A DNA stretch of 10,357 bases from JBFHKO01 sp041595355 (lineage in GTDB: Bacteria > Pseudomonadota > Gammaproteobacteria > Enterobacterales > Aeromonadaceae), in NCBI GenBank assembly GCA_041595355.1, contig JBFHKO010000081.1, positions 1 through 10,357 of the forward strand, read 5' to 3'. The stretch's first letter is position 1; each line of letters begins with the position of its first letter. Positions 1 through 7,130 of the stretch are shown one piece after another. The notes under the pieces were generated by a model that made no database searches, was not told where the DNA came from, and worked only from the letters and a program-made list of their open reading frames with translations. Position numbers and translations under genes: made by a program.

Positions 1-1407
1 ATCGCAGGGGTGCTGGATGTGAAGACGGTGCCCTTCATGCCCTCGGAGCGGGAGCATCAGGAGATGGAGGCACTGATGAAGGCGCTGCCGGATCTGGTGT
101 TTGCCCTGGATGATCGGGCCCGCATCAATCATGTCAGTGAGGCGGTGCTGAGCCTGCTGCGGCTGGAGAAAAAGGAGATACTGGGCTTGCCGGCGGCCAG
201 CTTGCTGAAGGGATTCCCGTTCTCGGCCTGGCTGGCGGATCCCGGCTTGCAGGCCGAAATTGGCAAACTGGAGTTTGCCGGCGAGGCCTGGCTGGGCGAA
301 ATACGGCCGCTTCGCCTGGCCGAGCCCCAGGGCCTCGCCGTCCTGGTCGGGGCCCTGGTGGTGCTCAAATCCTCGCGTCGAAGCGGGCCGGGTTTGCATC
401 GGCAGGCGGCGGATGCGGATAGCCGTCTGGAGCAGTTCACCGCCGAGAGTCCCGTCATGCAGGCGCTGCTGCATCAGGCCCGGCGCCAGGCGCTGCAGGA
501 TCTGCCGCTACTCATCCAGGGGGAGACCGGTACGGGCAAGGAGATGCTGGCGCGGGCCTGTCATCATGCCAGCCTGCGTGCCCGGGGGCCGCTGGTGATC
601 CTCAACTGTGCGGCCCTGCCGGACGAGGTGCTGGAGCATGAGCTGTTCGGCTCCTCGGCCGGCGCTTTCGGTCCGCAGTGGCCGGGCAAGCTCGGGTTGC
701 TGGAGCAGGCCAGTGGTGGCTCCTTTCTGCTGGACGAGGTCGCCGAGATGTCGCCACTGCTGCAGAGCAAGCTGCTGCGGGTGCTGGAGGATGGCCGCTT
801 TCATCGTGTCGGCCAGCAAGAGGAGGTCCGGGTGGATGTGCGCATCCTGGCTACCAGCCGTCACGTCCTGGCCGAGCGGGTGCAGCAGGGGCTGTTTCGC
901 GAGGATCTTTTCTTTCGCCTGAGTGTGCTCAGCTTGGAAATGCCGCCCCTGCGCCACCGCCAGGCGGACATAGTGCCGCTGGCCCAGCAGTGTGTCGCCC
1001 GCATCTGCGAGCAGCTGCAACGTGCCCGGCCACGTCTGCCGCGCCGGTTGCTGGAATGCCTGAGCCGCTATCGCTGGCCCGGTAATGTCCGTCAGCTGAA
1101 GAATGCCCTCTATCAGGCGCTGACGCTGCTGGACGGGGAGGAGTTGACGCCGGAGGCGCTGCGACTGCCCATGCTGGATAACCAGCCCGAGGAGGAGGAA
1201 GCCTGGTTCGAGGGCAGCCTGCAGGAGGCGGGCAAGCGCTTCGAACGGGCCATGCTGGAGCGCCTCTACCCGAGCCATCCCTCCAGCCGGCAGCTGGCCA
1301 AGCGGTTGGGGATCTCTCATACCGCCGTGGCCAACAAACTGCGCGAACATGGGCTGGGTAAACCGGATGAGCAGACACAGGCGCCAGGGACCGGGCCGCA
1401 GCGCTGA
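1..1407 (+). CDS. tyrR: TyrR, aromatic amino acid transcriptional regulator (5' end outside the window)
   Basis: TyrR binds TYR boxes and represses or activates genes of aromatic amino acid synthesis and transport in response to tyrosine, phenylalanine or tryptophan. The frame is open from base 1. The first visible residues (IAGVLDVKTVPFMPSEREH) align with about residue 61 of E. coli TyrR, so the N-terminal ACT domain lies upstream and the GTG at 10 is not the start. The visible 468 residues hold a PAS domain (about 20-120), an AAA+ ATPase domain with Walker A GETGTGKE (174-181), Walker B FLLDE (242-246), the FRED segment near 299 and WPGNVRQL (359-366), and a C-terminal Fis-like helix-turn-helix (about 429-452, SRQLAKRLGISHTAVANKL). 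The sigma54-contact GAFTGA loop is degenerate (GAFGPQ, from 221), as expected for a regulator working with sigma70 RNA polymerase. It ends 12 bp from the convergent lpxH stop. No hairpin terminator was seen in that gap. Confidence 0.95.
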   Translation: MAGVLDVKTVPFMPSEREHQEMEALMKALPDLVFALDDRARINHVSEAVLSLLRLEKKEILGLPAASLLKGFPFSAWLADPGLQAEIGKLEFAGEAWLGEIRPLRLAEPQGLAVLVGALVVLKSSRRSGPGLHRQAADADSRLEQFTAESPVMQALLHQARRQALQDLPLLIQGETGTGKEMLARACHHASLRARGPLVILNCAALPDEVLEHELFGSSAGAFGPQWPGKLGLLEQASGGSFLLDEVAEMSPLLQSKLLRVLEDGRFHRVGQQEEVRVDVRILATSRHVLAERVQQGLFREDLFFRLSVLSLEMPPLRHRQADIVPLAQQCVARICEQLQRARPRLPRRLLECLSRYRWPGNVRQLKNALYQALTLLDGEELTPEALRLPMLDNQPEEEEAWFEGSLQEAGKRFERAMLERLYPSHPSSRQLAKRLGISHTAVANKLREHGLGKPDEQTQAPGTGPQR

Positions 1408-1419
1408 AGCGGGAGTGCC

Positions 1420-2178
1420 TCAGGTCGGATCCAGCCTGGGAATGGGCTTCTGTTGCTGGGACAAACCAATGGGGGTGGCGACCAGCACATAGAGGTGCTG
1501 GTCCCAATCCCCCAGCACGATACGCTGTGCCTGCTGCTCTTCCCGGCCTTCGCGGATACGAAAATCCAGTTGATGGGTGGCGGGCCTGTGGGTGTGGCCG
1601 TGGATCAGCAGGCTGGCCTGGTAGCGTTGCATCAACGCCTGTACCGCCTCGGGGCAGACATCCATGATGGTGTCTGCCTTGCGCTGCTTGCCTGTGTGGC
1701 TGCCGACTCGCAGTCGGCGGGCGATGCGCTGGCGACTCGGCAGGGGCAGGCCAAGGAACAGCAGTCGCAGCCAGCGCCAGCCGGTGATGCGCCGAAAGCG
1801 TTGATAGGCCAGATCCCGGGTACAGAGGCTGTCGCCATGCAGCAACAGGGCGCGTCGTCCGTAGAGATCGATCTGGTTGACGGGCGGCAGCAGTATCAGG
1901 CCGGCGCGCTTGGCGAAGCGCTCTCCGAGCAGGAAATCGCGGTTGCCATGAATGAAATAGATGGCGATGCCCTGGGCACGCAAGTTGCGCAGTGCCTTGG
2001 CGACCTTGTCATGCAGCGACGAGGGCTCGTCATCGCCGATCCAGAATTCGAACAGATCCCCGAGGATGTAGAGCGCATTGGCCTCCAGGGCATCGTGACG
2101 CAGGAAATGCAAAAAGGCGGCGGTCAGGTCAGGCCGTTGTTCACAGAGGTGCAGATCGGAAATAAACAGTGTCTTCAT
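1420..2178 (-). CDS. lpxH: UDP-2,3-diacylglucosamine diphosphatase (LpxH)
   Basis: LpxH hydrolyses UDP-2,3-diacylglucosamine to lipid X plus UMP at the inner face of the cytoplasmic membrane, a step of lipid A synthesis. The 252-residue product is a Mn-dependent calcineurin-like phosphoesterase. Its metal ligands fall at the same numbers as in E. coli: D8 and H10 (SDLHL), D41 (LGDLFE), N79 (HGNRD), H114 (LHGDSLC), H195 and H197 (HGHTHRP). This register is why the ATG at 2178 is chosen over an in-frame ATG at 2187 or a TTG at 2199; none of the three has a strong Shine-Dalgarno sequence. The protein is about 12 residues longer than the 240-residue E. coli enzyme, largely in the segment after the GHTH motif (RIREGREEQQ) and the tail. 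It lies 64 bp downstream of ppiB on the same strand, as in E. coli, and is probably cotranscribed with it. Confidence 0.96.
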   Translation of the reverse strand: MKTLFISDLHLCEQRPDLTAAFLHFLRHDALEANALYILGDLFEFWIGDDEPSSLHDKVAKALRNLRAQGIAIYFIHGNRDFLLGERFAKRAGLILLPPVNQIDLYGRRALLLHGDSLCTRDLAYQRFRRITGWRWLRLLFLGLPLPSRQRIARRLRVGSHTGKQRKADTIMDVCPEAVQALMQRYQASLLIHGHTHRPATHQLDFRIREGREEQQAQRIVLGDWDQHLYVLVATPIGLSQQQKPIPRLDPT

Positions 2179-2206
2179 GAGTCGCATCGGGCCTGGCAAG
2201 CAAGGG

Positions 2207-2233
2207 CGGCATTGCGGGCGGGCCGCAATGCCG
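2207..2233 (-). other. Perfect 11-bp inverted repeat between ppiB and lpxH
   Basis: The arms CGGCATTGCGG (2207-2217) and CCGCAATGCCG (2223-2233) are exact reverse complements around a 5-base loop. The element fills most of the 64-bp gap between the ppiB stop and the lpxH start. On the coding (minus) strand the bases that follow are CCCTTGCTTGCC, not a T-run, so it does not look like a classical intrinsic terminator. An intercistronic RNA hairpin that stabilises the ppiB message or tunes downstream lpxH expression is a reasonable inference. A protein-binding site is also possible. Confidence 0.6.
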
Positions 2234-2242
2234 GAGAGAGGA

Positions 2243-2737
2243 TCAGGCCTCGATGCTGACGCGCTCGATGATCACGTCATTGACCGGGACATCCTGGTGC
2301 ATGCCGGCACGACCGGTCTTGACGGCCTTGATCTTGTTGACCACGTCCATCCCTTCCACGACCTGACCGAATACGCAGTAGCCCCAGCCCTGGCTGGTTT
2401 CGGACTTGAAATCCAGGAAGCTGTTGTCGCCCACGTTGATGAAGAACTGGGCGGTGGCGGAGTGGGGATCCGAGGTGCGGGCCATGGCGATGGTGCCGGT
2501 CTTGTTGGGAAGGCGGTTGTTGGCCTCATTCTTCACCGGTGCCCGGGTGCTCTTCTCTTCGAAGCCCGGCTTGTAGCCACCGCCCTGGATCATGAAGCCA
2601 TCGATGACGCGATGGAACAGGGTGCCGTCGTAGTGGCCGTCACGGCAGTATTGCTCGAAATTGGCTGCGGTGAGCGGCGCCTTGTCGGCAAACAGCTCCA
2701 GTTTGATATCGCCATGAGTGGTGTGCAGGGTGATCAT
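2243..2737 (-). CDS. ppiB: Cytoplasmic peptidyl-prolyl cis-trans isomerase B (cyclophilin)
   Basis: PpiB catalyses cis-trans isomerisation of peptide bonds before proline during protein folding, in the cytoplasm. The 164-residue product equals the length of E. coli PpiB and aligns with it from end to end. Cyclophilin motifs are visible: FHRVIDGFMIQGGG (41-54, with the catalytic Arg at 43), PHSATAQFFINV (91-102) and GWGYCVFGQVV (117-127). The reading frame stays open further upstream to 2875, but the ATG at 2737 is preferred: it starts where the family starts (MITLHTTHGDIKLE) and has a good Shine-Dalgarno sequence (AAAGGAA) a few bases upstream. There is no signal peptide, which separates it from periplasmic PpiA. 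It is the first gene of a likely ppiB-lpxH unit and is divergent from the small gene at 2927. Confidence 0.96.
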   Translation of the reverse strand: MITLHTTHGDIKLELFADKAPLTAANFEQYCRDGHYDGTLFHRVIDGFMIQGGGYKPGFEEKSTRAPVKNEANNRLPNKTGTIAMARTSDPHSATAQFFINVGDNSFLDFKSETSQGWGYCVFGQVVEGMDVVNKIKAVKTGRAGMHQDVPVNDVIIERVSIEA

Positions 2738-2760
2738 AAGGGTTCCTTTCTGGACAAGTG

Positions 2761-2784
2761 GTGTAACGGGCAGGCCCGGTACAC
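2761..2784. other. Imperfect palindrome in the ppiB upstream region
   Basis: GTGTAACGGGC (2761-2771) and GCCCGGTACAC (2774-2784) are reverse complements at 10 of 11 positions, separated by two bases. The element sits 24-47 bp upstream of the ppiB ATG, so it would be either a 5' UTR hairpin in the ppiB message or an operator for a dimeric regulator. I do not recognise it as a known operator. The rest of the 189-bp gap (2738-2926) holds the ppiB Shine-Dalgarno sequence and a possible -10 for the small gene; I could not name a convincing ppiB promoter. Confidence 0.45.
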
Positions 2785-2885
2785 GGTTTGGTGGTTGTCC
2801 GGCGCGGCCGAGACAGCCAATGACAGCGAAAAGTCTACCACGTTTCCCTCCGCACGGAGAACGCGCCGGGGTCACGCCGCTGCTC

Positions 2886-2891
2886 TATACT
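2886..2891 (+). promoter_or_regulatory. Candidate -10 element for the 62-codon gene
   Basis: TATACT matches the sigma70 -10 consensus at five of six positions and lies 35 bp before the GTG start at 2927. No recognisable -35 hexamer is found at 16-18 bp spacing (the region reads GCGCCGGGG), and there is no TGn extension. The promoter is therefore weak, activator-dependent or wrongly called. Confidence 0.35.
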
Positions 2892-2926
2892 TGGGTAGGT
2901 GACGTCATTTTCGGGAGTTAGGACAA

Positions 2927-3115
2927 GTGAATAAAGACAGCGATATCACCATCGAGTTGCCCGTCGGCTATATGTTCGACAAGTGTGATTCCTGGGAGGA
3001 TCTGTGTGACGATCTGGGGATCTCGTCCGATTGCCTGGTCTATGGCTATTACGAGGCCGATGACAAGATCAAGATCGATCTCGATATGGCCAAGCGGCAC
3101 GGGCTGCTGAAATAG
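2927..3115 (+). CDS. Small acidic protein of unknown function (62 aa)
   Basis: I do not recognise this family. The 62-residue product starts MNKDSDITIELPVGYMFDKC and ends with MAKRHGLLK. It is strongly acidic: 15 Asp/Glu against 7 Lys/Arg. It has three cysteines (20, 27, 36) that do not form a CxxC pair, no membrane segment and no signal peptide, so a soluble cytoplasmic protein is likely. Support for a real gene: a GTG start with GGGAG at 2913-2917 (spacing 9), codon choice like the neighbours (CTG, ATC, GAT, AAG), a TATACT upstream, and a strong intrinsic terminator 29 bases after the stop. It therefore looks monocistronic, with a transcript of about 280 bases. It sits between ppiB and cysS, two genes that are close neighbours in E. 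coli. The opposite-strand frame here lacks such signals. Confidence 0.75.
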   Translation: MNKDSDITIELPVGYMFDKCDSWEDLCDDLGISSDCLVYGYYEADDKIKIDLDMAKRHGLLK

Positions 3116-3143
3116 CCCCATTCGGATTGCGTTTTCTCCCGTT

Positions 3144-3173
3144 ACAACACCGGCCTCAGGCCGGTGTTGTTTT
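3144..3173 (+). terminator. Intrinsic terminator of the 62-codon gene
   Basis: ACAACACCGGCC (3144-3155) pairs perfectly with GGCCGGTGTTGT (3159-3170) around a three-base TCA loop, and TTTT (3170-3173) follows at the base of the stem. The bases on the other side are not T-rich when read in reverse, so it acts mainly on plus-strand transcripts. It separates the small gene from cysS. Confidence 0.85.
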
Positions 3174-3192
3174 GGGCCCTGCCCATCCCCCC

Positions 3193-3221
3193 TCGTCATC
3201 CCGGTCCGGAGTCGCTAGAAT
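3193..3221 (+). promoter_or_regulatory. Sigma70 promoter of cysS
   Basis: TCGTCA (3193-3198, four of six -35 matches) and TAGAAT (3216-3221, five of six -10 matches) are separated by 17 bp. Transcription would start near 3228, leaving a leader of roughly 25-30 bases before the cysS ATG. The promoter lies just after the terminator of the preceding gene, which fits independent transcription of cysS. Confidence 0.65.
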
Positions 3222-3254
3222 GGCGGACTCGCTTTTCAGGACCCAGGTTATCTC

Positions 3255-4634
3255 ATGTTGAAGATCTATAACTCACTCACACGCCAGAAAGAAGAATTCA
3301 AACCGCTGCAGCCGGGCAAAGTGGGCATGTACGTGTGTGGAGTCACCATCTACGACCTCTGTCATATCGGCCATGGCCGCACCTTCGTCGCCTTCGACGT
3401 GGTAGCCCGCTACCTGCGCTACCTCGGCTTCGAGCTGACCTTTGTGCGCAATATCACCGACGTGGATGACAAGATCATCAAGCGTGCGGCCGAAAACAAT
3501 GAGGCCTGCGAGCAGCTTACCGAGCGGCTGATTGGCGAGATGCACGCCGACTTCGATGCCCTGAACCTGCAACGCCCGGACATAGAGCCGCGCGCCACCG
3601 CCCACATCGGCGAGATCATCGAGCTGGTGCAGCGGCTGCTGGATGACGGCCATGCCTATGTGGCGGCCAATGGCGACGTGCTGTTTTCCATCGCCAGCTT
3701 CCCCGAATATGGTCGCCTGTCGGGGCAGGATCTGGAGCAGTTGCAGGCCGGTGCCCGGGTCAGTGTCGAGGAGGCCAAGCACAATCCGCTCGATTTCGTG
3801 CTCTGGAAGATGTCCAAGCCCGGCGAACCGACCTGGGATTCACCCTGGGGGCCGGGCCGCCCCGGCTGGCATATCGAGTGCTCGGCCATGAACTCCAAGC
3901 ATCTGGGCAGCCACTTCGACATTCACGGTGGCGGTTCGGATCTGATGTTCCCCCATCACGAGAACGAGATAGCCCAGAGCTGCTGCGCCCACCACACGCC
4001 CTACGTCAACACCTGGATGCACTCCGGCATGGTGATGGTGGATCGGGAAAAGATGTCCAAGTCGCTGGGCAACTTCTTCACCATCCGCGACGTGCTCAAG
4101 CTCTATGATGCCGAAACGGTGCGCTACTTCCTGATGTCCGGCCACTACCGCAGCCAGCTCAACTACTCCGACGAGAATCTGGATCAGGGACGGGCGGCGC
4201 TGGAGCGCCTCTATACCGCCTTGCGCGGCCTGCCGGTGGTTGCGCCGGCGGGGGGCGAGGCCTTTGTCCTGCGCTTCCGGGCGGCCATGGATGACGACTT
4301 CAACACCCCTGAAGCCTACTCGGTGCTGTTCGAGCTGGCCCGGGAGATCAATCGCCTGAAGGGCGAGGGCAGTCCCGAGGCCGCCCCCCTGGCGGCACGG
4401 CTGCGCGAGCTGGCCGGCGTACTCGGTCTGTTGCAGCAGGATCCGGAGACCTTCTTTCAGGGAGGGGCGGGTGAAGACGATGAGGTGGCCGAAATAGAGG
4501 CACTCATACAGGCCCGCAACGACGCCCGGGCCAGCAAGGATTGGCCGGCCGCCGATGCGGCACGTAACCGCTTGACCGAGATGGGCATTGTGCTTGAGGA
4601 TACGGCACAGGGCACCAGTTGGCGGCGCAAGTAG
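3255..4634 (+). CDS. cysS: Cysteinyl-tRNA synthetase
   Basis: CysS attaches cysteine to tRNA-Cys through a cysteinyl-adenylate; it is a monomeric class Ia enzyme of the cytoplasm. The 459-residue product matches the 461-residue E. coli enzyme in length and signature positions: HIGH at 37-40, KMSKS at 266-270, and zinc ligands C28, C209, H234 and E238, the zinc being what discriminates cysteine from serine. The Rossmann catalytic domain, the DALR-like helical domain (from about 300) and the C-terminal anticodon-binding part (about 390-459, ending GTSWRRK) are all present. The ATG at 3255 gives the expected N-terminus (MLKIYNSLTRQKEEF); an AGG seven bases upstream is a modest ribosome binding site. 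It is a single-gene unit with its own promoter and terminator. Confidence 0.98.
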   Translation: MLKIYNSLTRQKEEFKPLQPGKVGMYVCGVTIYDLCHIGHGRTFVAFDVVARYLRYLGFELTFVRNITDVDDKIIKRAAENNEACEQLTERLIGEMHADFDALNLQRPDIEPRATAHIGEIIELVQRLLDDGHAYVAANGDVLFSIASFPEYGRLSGQDLEQLQAGARVSVEEAKHNPLDFVLWKMSKPGEPTWDSPWGPGRPGWHIECSAMNSKHLGSHFDIHGGGSDLMFPHHENEIAQSCCAHHTPYVNTWMHSGMVMVDREKMSKSLGNFFTIRDVLKLYDAETVRYFLMSGHYRSQLNYSDENLDQGRAALERLYTALRGLPVVAPAGGEAFVLRFRAAMDDDFNTPEAYSVLFELAREINRLKGEGSPEAAPLAARLRELAGVLGLLQQDPETFFQGGAGEDDEVAEIEALIQARNDARASKDWPAADAARNRLTEMGIVLEDTAQGTSWRRK

Positions 4635-4652
4635 GGTCGCTGGCATCACCAG

Positions 4653-4683
4653 AACAGGCAGCCTCGGCTGCCTGTTTCGTTTT
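4653..4683 (+). terminator. Intrinsic terminator of cysS
   Basis: AACAGGCAGCC (4653-4663) and GGCTGCCTGTT (4666-4676) are exact reverse complements around a very tight turn (effectively a CTCG loop), followed by TTTCGTTTT (4675-4683). It begins 19 bases after the cysS stop and isolates cysS from icd. The remaining 140 bp up to the icd start show no convincing promoter; a TTGACG at 4737 has no -10 at proper spacing. Confidence 0.85.
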
Positions 4684-4822
4684 CCGGTGGCTCGTCAGGG
4701 AAACGCGGCCCGGGGCCATGCCCTCGCTGTCAGCGCTTGACGGTGGCGATCCTGCGACGCCGCTCGGTGAGCCGTTGGCTTTCCCGCCTCATCAGGCAAG
4801 CCGTAACAATCAAGGGGAAAAC

Positions 4823-7069
4823 ATGACCACTCCTACCTCCACCATCGTATATACACTGACCGATGAGTCGCCGGCGCTGGCGACCTGCTCGCTGCTGCCT
4901 ATCATCCGCACCTTCACCCGGGCTGCCGGCATCGAGATCAAAACCAGCGATATCTCGCTGGCCGGCCGTATCCTCGCGGCATTCCCCGAACGACTGAGCG
5001 AAACGCAGCGTGTGGCGGACGGCCTCGCCGAGCTGAGTGAGCTGACCCGGGATCCCCGCGCCAATATCATCAAGCTGCCCAACATCAGCGCCTCGGTGCC
5101 GCAACTGCGCGCCTGCATCGCCGAGCTGCAGGGGCAGGGCTACGCTGTCCCGGACTACCCGGACTACCCGGACGATCCCGGGACCGAAGCCGAGAAGGCG
5201 TGCCAAGCGCGCTACGCCAAGCTTCTCGGCAGCGCGGTGAACCCGGTGCTGCGTCAGGGCAACTCCGATCGTCGCGCACCGGCGGCAGTCAAGGCTTATG
5301 CCCGCAAGCACCCGCATGCCATGGGCACCTGGAGCAAGGCCTCCCGCTCTCACGCTGACTACATGAACGGCGGTGACTTCTACTCCAGCGAGCAGTCCAT
5401 CACCGCAGACAAGGCGCAGGAAGTGCGCCTCGAATTCGTCTCCCGCTCCGGCCGGGTCGACGTCAAAAAAAACCTGCACCTCGAGGCGGGCGAAGTGCTG
5501 GACAGCATGTTCATGAGCAGCAAGGCGCTGCGCACCTTTCTCGAGGACTCGCTGGCGGACGCCCTGGATAGCGGCGTGATGTGGTCCCTGCATATCAAGG
5601 CGACCATGATGAAGATCTCCCATCCCATCGTCTTCGGCCATGCCGTCACCGTTTTCTACAAGGATCTGTTCGATAAGCACGCCGCGCTGTTCAAGGCCAT
5701 TGGCGTCAATCCCAACAACGGCCTGAGCTCCGTCTACGACAAGATCCAGTCGCTGCCGGAATACCAGCAGGAGGAGATACTGCGCGACCTGCACGCCTGC
5801 TACGTCAACCGGCCGGAGCTGGCGATGGTCGATGCCATCAAGGGCATCACCAATCTGCATATCCCGAGTGATGTCATCGTCGATGCCTCCATGCCGGCCA
5901 TGATCCGCAACTCCGGCCAGATGTGGGGGCATGACGGCAAGGCGAAGGACACCAAGGCGGTCATGCCGGAGAGCACCTACGCCCGCATCTACCAGGAGGT
6001 GATCAACTTCTGCAAGACCAACGGCGCCTTCGACCCGACCACCGCGGGCTCGGTGTCGAATGTGGGCCTGATGGCGATGAAGGCGGAAGAGTATGGCTCT
6101 CACGACAAGACTTTCGAAATGAGCGAAAGCGGCACCATGCGCGTCGTGGATGCCGACGGCACCATCCTGATGCAGCATCAGGTCGAGCCGGGCGACATCT
6201 GGCGTGCCTGCCAGACCAAGGATGCCGCCGTTCGCGACTGGGTCAAGCTGGCCGTGACCCGGGCCCGCAACGCGGGCACCCTGGCCATTTTCTGGCTGGA
6301 CGAGGAGCGTGCCCATGACAATGAACTGCGCAAGAAGGTCGAACGCTACCTGGGGGAGCACGATCTGAGCGGCCTGGATATCCGCATCCTCTCCTACAAC
6401 GAGGCCATCCGCCTGTCGATGGAGCGCATGAAGCGCGGGCGGGACACCATCTCCGTGACCGGCAATGTACTGCGCGACTACCTGACCGACCTCTTTCCCA
6501 TCATGGAGCTGGGCACCTCGGCCAAGATGTTGTCCATCGTGCCGATGCTGGCCGGCGGGGGCATGTACGAGACGGGGGCCGGCGGCTCCGCGCCCAAGCT
6601 GGTGCAGCAGCTGCTGGAGGAGAACCACCTGAGCTGGGATTCCCTTGGCGAATTCCTGGCCCTGGCGATCTCCCTGGAAGAGCTGGGCCTCAAGGAGGAC
6701 AACGTCCGCGCCAGGATCCTGGGCCAGTGCCTCGACAAGGCCATCGAGAAACTGCTGGAAAACGGCAAGTCACCTTCGAACCGGACCGGCGATCTGGACA
6801 GCCGCGGCAACCACTTCTACCTCGGCCTGTACTGGGCTCAGGCTGTCGCGGCCCAGACTGAGGAGGCGTCGCTGGCTGCCGAGTTCGCACCGCTGGCCAA
6901 GGCCCTGACCGAGAACGAAGTCAGGATCACGGGGGAACTGACCGCCGTACAGGGCCGGTCGGCCGCGGCCGAATTGAATGGCTACTACCATGCCGCCCCC
7001 GAAGCGTTGCACAAGGTCATGTGCCCGAGTGCGACCCTGAACGCCATTCTGGCGGCGGCGAACGGTTGA
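4823..7069 (+). CDS. icd: NADP-dependent isocitrate dehydrogenase, monomeric type
   Basis: This enzyme oxidatively decarboxylates isocitrate to 2-oxoglutarate and makes NADPH in the TCA cycle. The 748-residue length and sequence place it in the large monomeric family (Azotobacter vinelandii IDH, 741 residues), which is unrelated in size to the roughly 416-residue homodimeric Icd of E. coli. Visible signatures are YTLTDESPALAT (10-21), IKLPNISASVPQL (83-95), GSAVNPVLRQGNSDRRAP (136-153, with the isocitrate-binding Ser at 137 by alignment), ITNLHIPSDVIVDASMPAMI, and a segment reading VTGNVLRDYLTDLFPIMELG that carries the metal-binding aspartates. The frame is open back to 4619 inside cysS, but the ATG at 4823 with AAGGGGA at 4812-4818 matches the family start. 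A three-residue insertion near 111-119 comes from a local duplication. The symbol idh is also used. Confidence 0.97.
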   Translation: MTTPTSTIVYTLTDESPALATCSLLPIIRTFTRAAGIEIKTSDISLAGRILAAFPERLSETQRVADGLAELSELTRDPRANIIKLPNISASVPQLRACIAELQGQGYAVPDYPDYPDDPGTEAEKACQARYAKLLGSAVNPVLRQGNSDRRAPAAVKAYARKHPHAMGTWSKASRSHADYMNGGDFYSSEQSITADKAQEVRLEFVSRSGRVDVKKNLHLEAGEVLDSMFMSSKALRTFLEDSLADALDSGVMWSLHIKATMMKISHPIVFGHAVTVFYKDLFDKHAALFKAIGVNPNNGLSSVYDKIQSLPEYQQEEILRDLHACYVNRPELAMVDAIKGITNLHIPSDVIVDASMPAMIRNSGQMWGHDGKAKDTKAVMPESTYARIYQEVINFCKTNGAFDPTTAGSVSNVGLMAMKAEEYGSHDKTFEMSESGTMRVVDADGTILMQHQVEPGDIWRACQTKDAAVRDWVKLAVTRARNAGTLAIFWLDEERAHDNELRKKVERYLGEHDLSGLDIRILSYNEAIRLSMERMKRGRDTISVTGNVLRDYLTDLFPIMELGTSAKMLSIVPMLAGGGMYETGAGGSAPKLVQQLLEENHLSWDSLGEFLALAISLEELGLKEDNVRARILGQCLDKAIEKLLENGKSPSNRTGDLDSRGNHFYLGLYWAQAVAAQTEEASLAAEFAPLAKALTENEVRITGELTAVQGRSAAAELNGYYHAAPEALHKVMCPSATLNAILAAANG
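5153..5179 (+). repeat. Nine-base tandem duplication inside icd
   Basis: GACTACCCG occurs twice in direct succession (5153-5161, 5162-5170), followed by the related GACGATCCC (5171-5179). It encodes DYPDYPDDP. The Azotobacter enzyme has a single DYP followed by EEP at this place, in a surface region between conserved blocks, so an in-frame slippage duplication in this lineage is likely. Confidence 0.7.
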
Positions 7070-7130
7070 GCGCGGATGGTCCCGTTGATCAGCGGCCTTG
7101 CGTAACGACCCAGTCCCGTCGGGAGCGCGG

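Noticed and set aside
10..12. GTG at base 10 as the start of the tyrR gene
   Set aside because: The frame is open upstream to base 1 and the first residues already align with an internal part of TyrR, so the true start lies outside the window.
4737..4765. TTGACG at 4737 as the -35 of an icd promoter
   Set aside because: No -10-like sequence exists at 15-19 bp spacing; the region is GC-rich.
4619..4822. An N-terminal extension of isocitrate dehydrogenase into the end of cysS
   Set aside because: The extra residues run through the cysS terminator hairpin and match no family sequence, whereas the ATG at 4823 has a strong ribosome binding site and the expected N-terminus.
4730..6628. A 632-codon open frame on the minus strand opposite icd
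   Set aside because: It is an antisense shadow caused by GC-rich third positions. Its translation is rich in His, Gly and Val with no recognisable domain, while the plus strand encodes a full-length, conserved isocitrate dehydrogenase.
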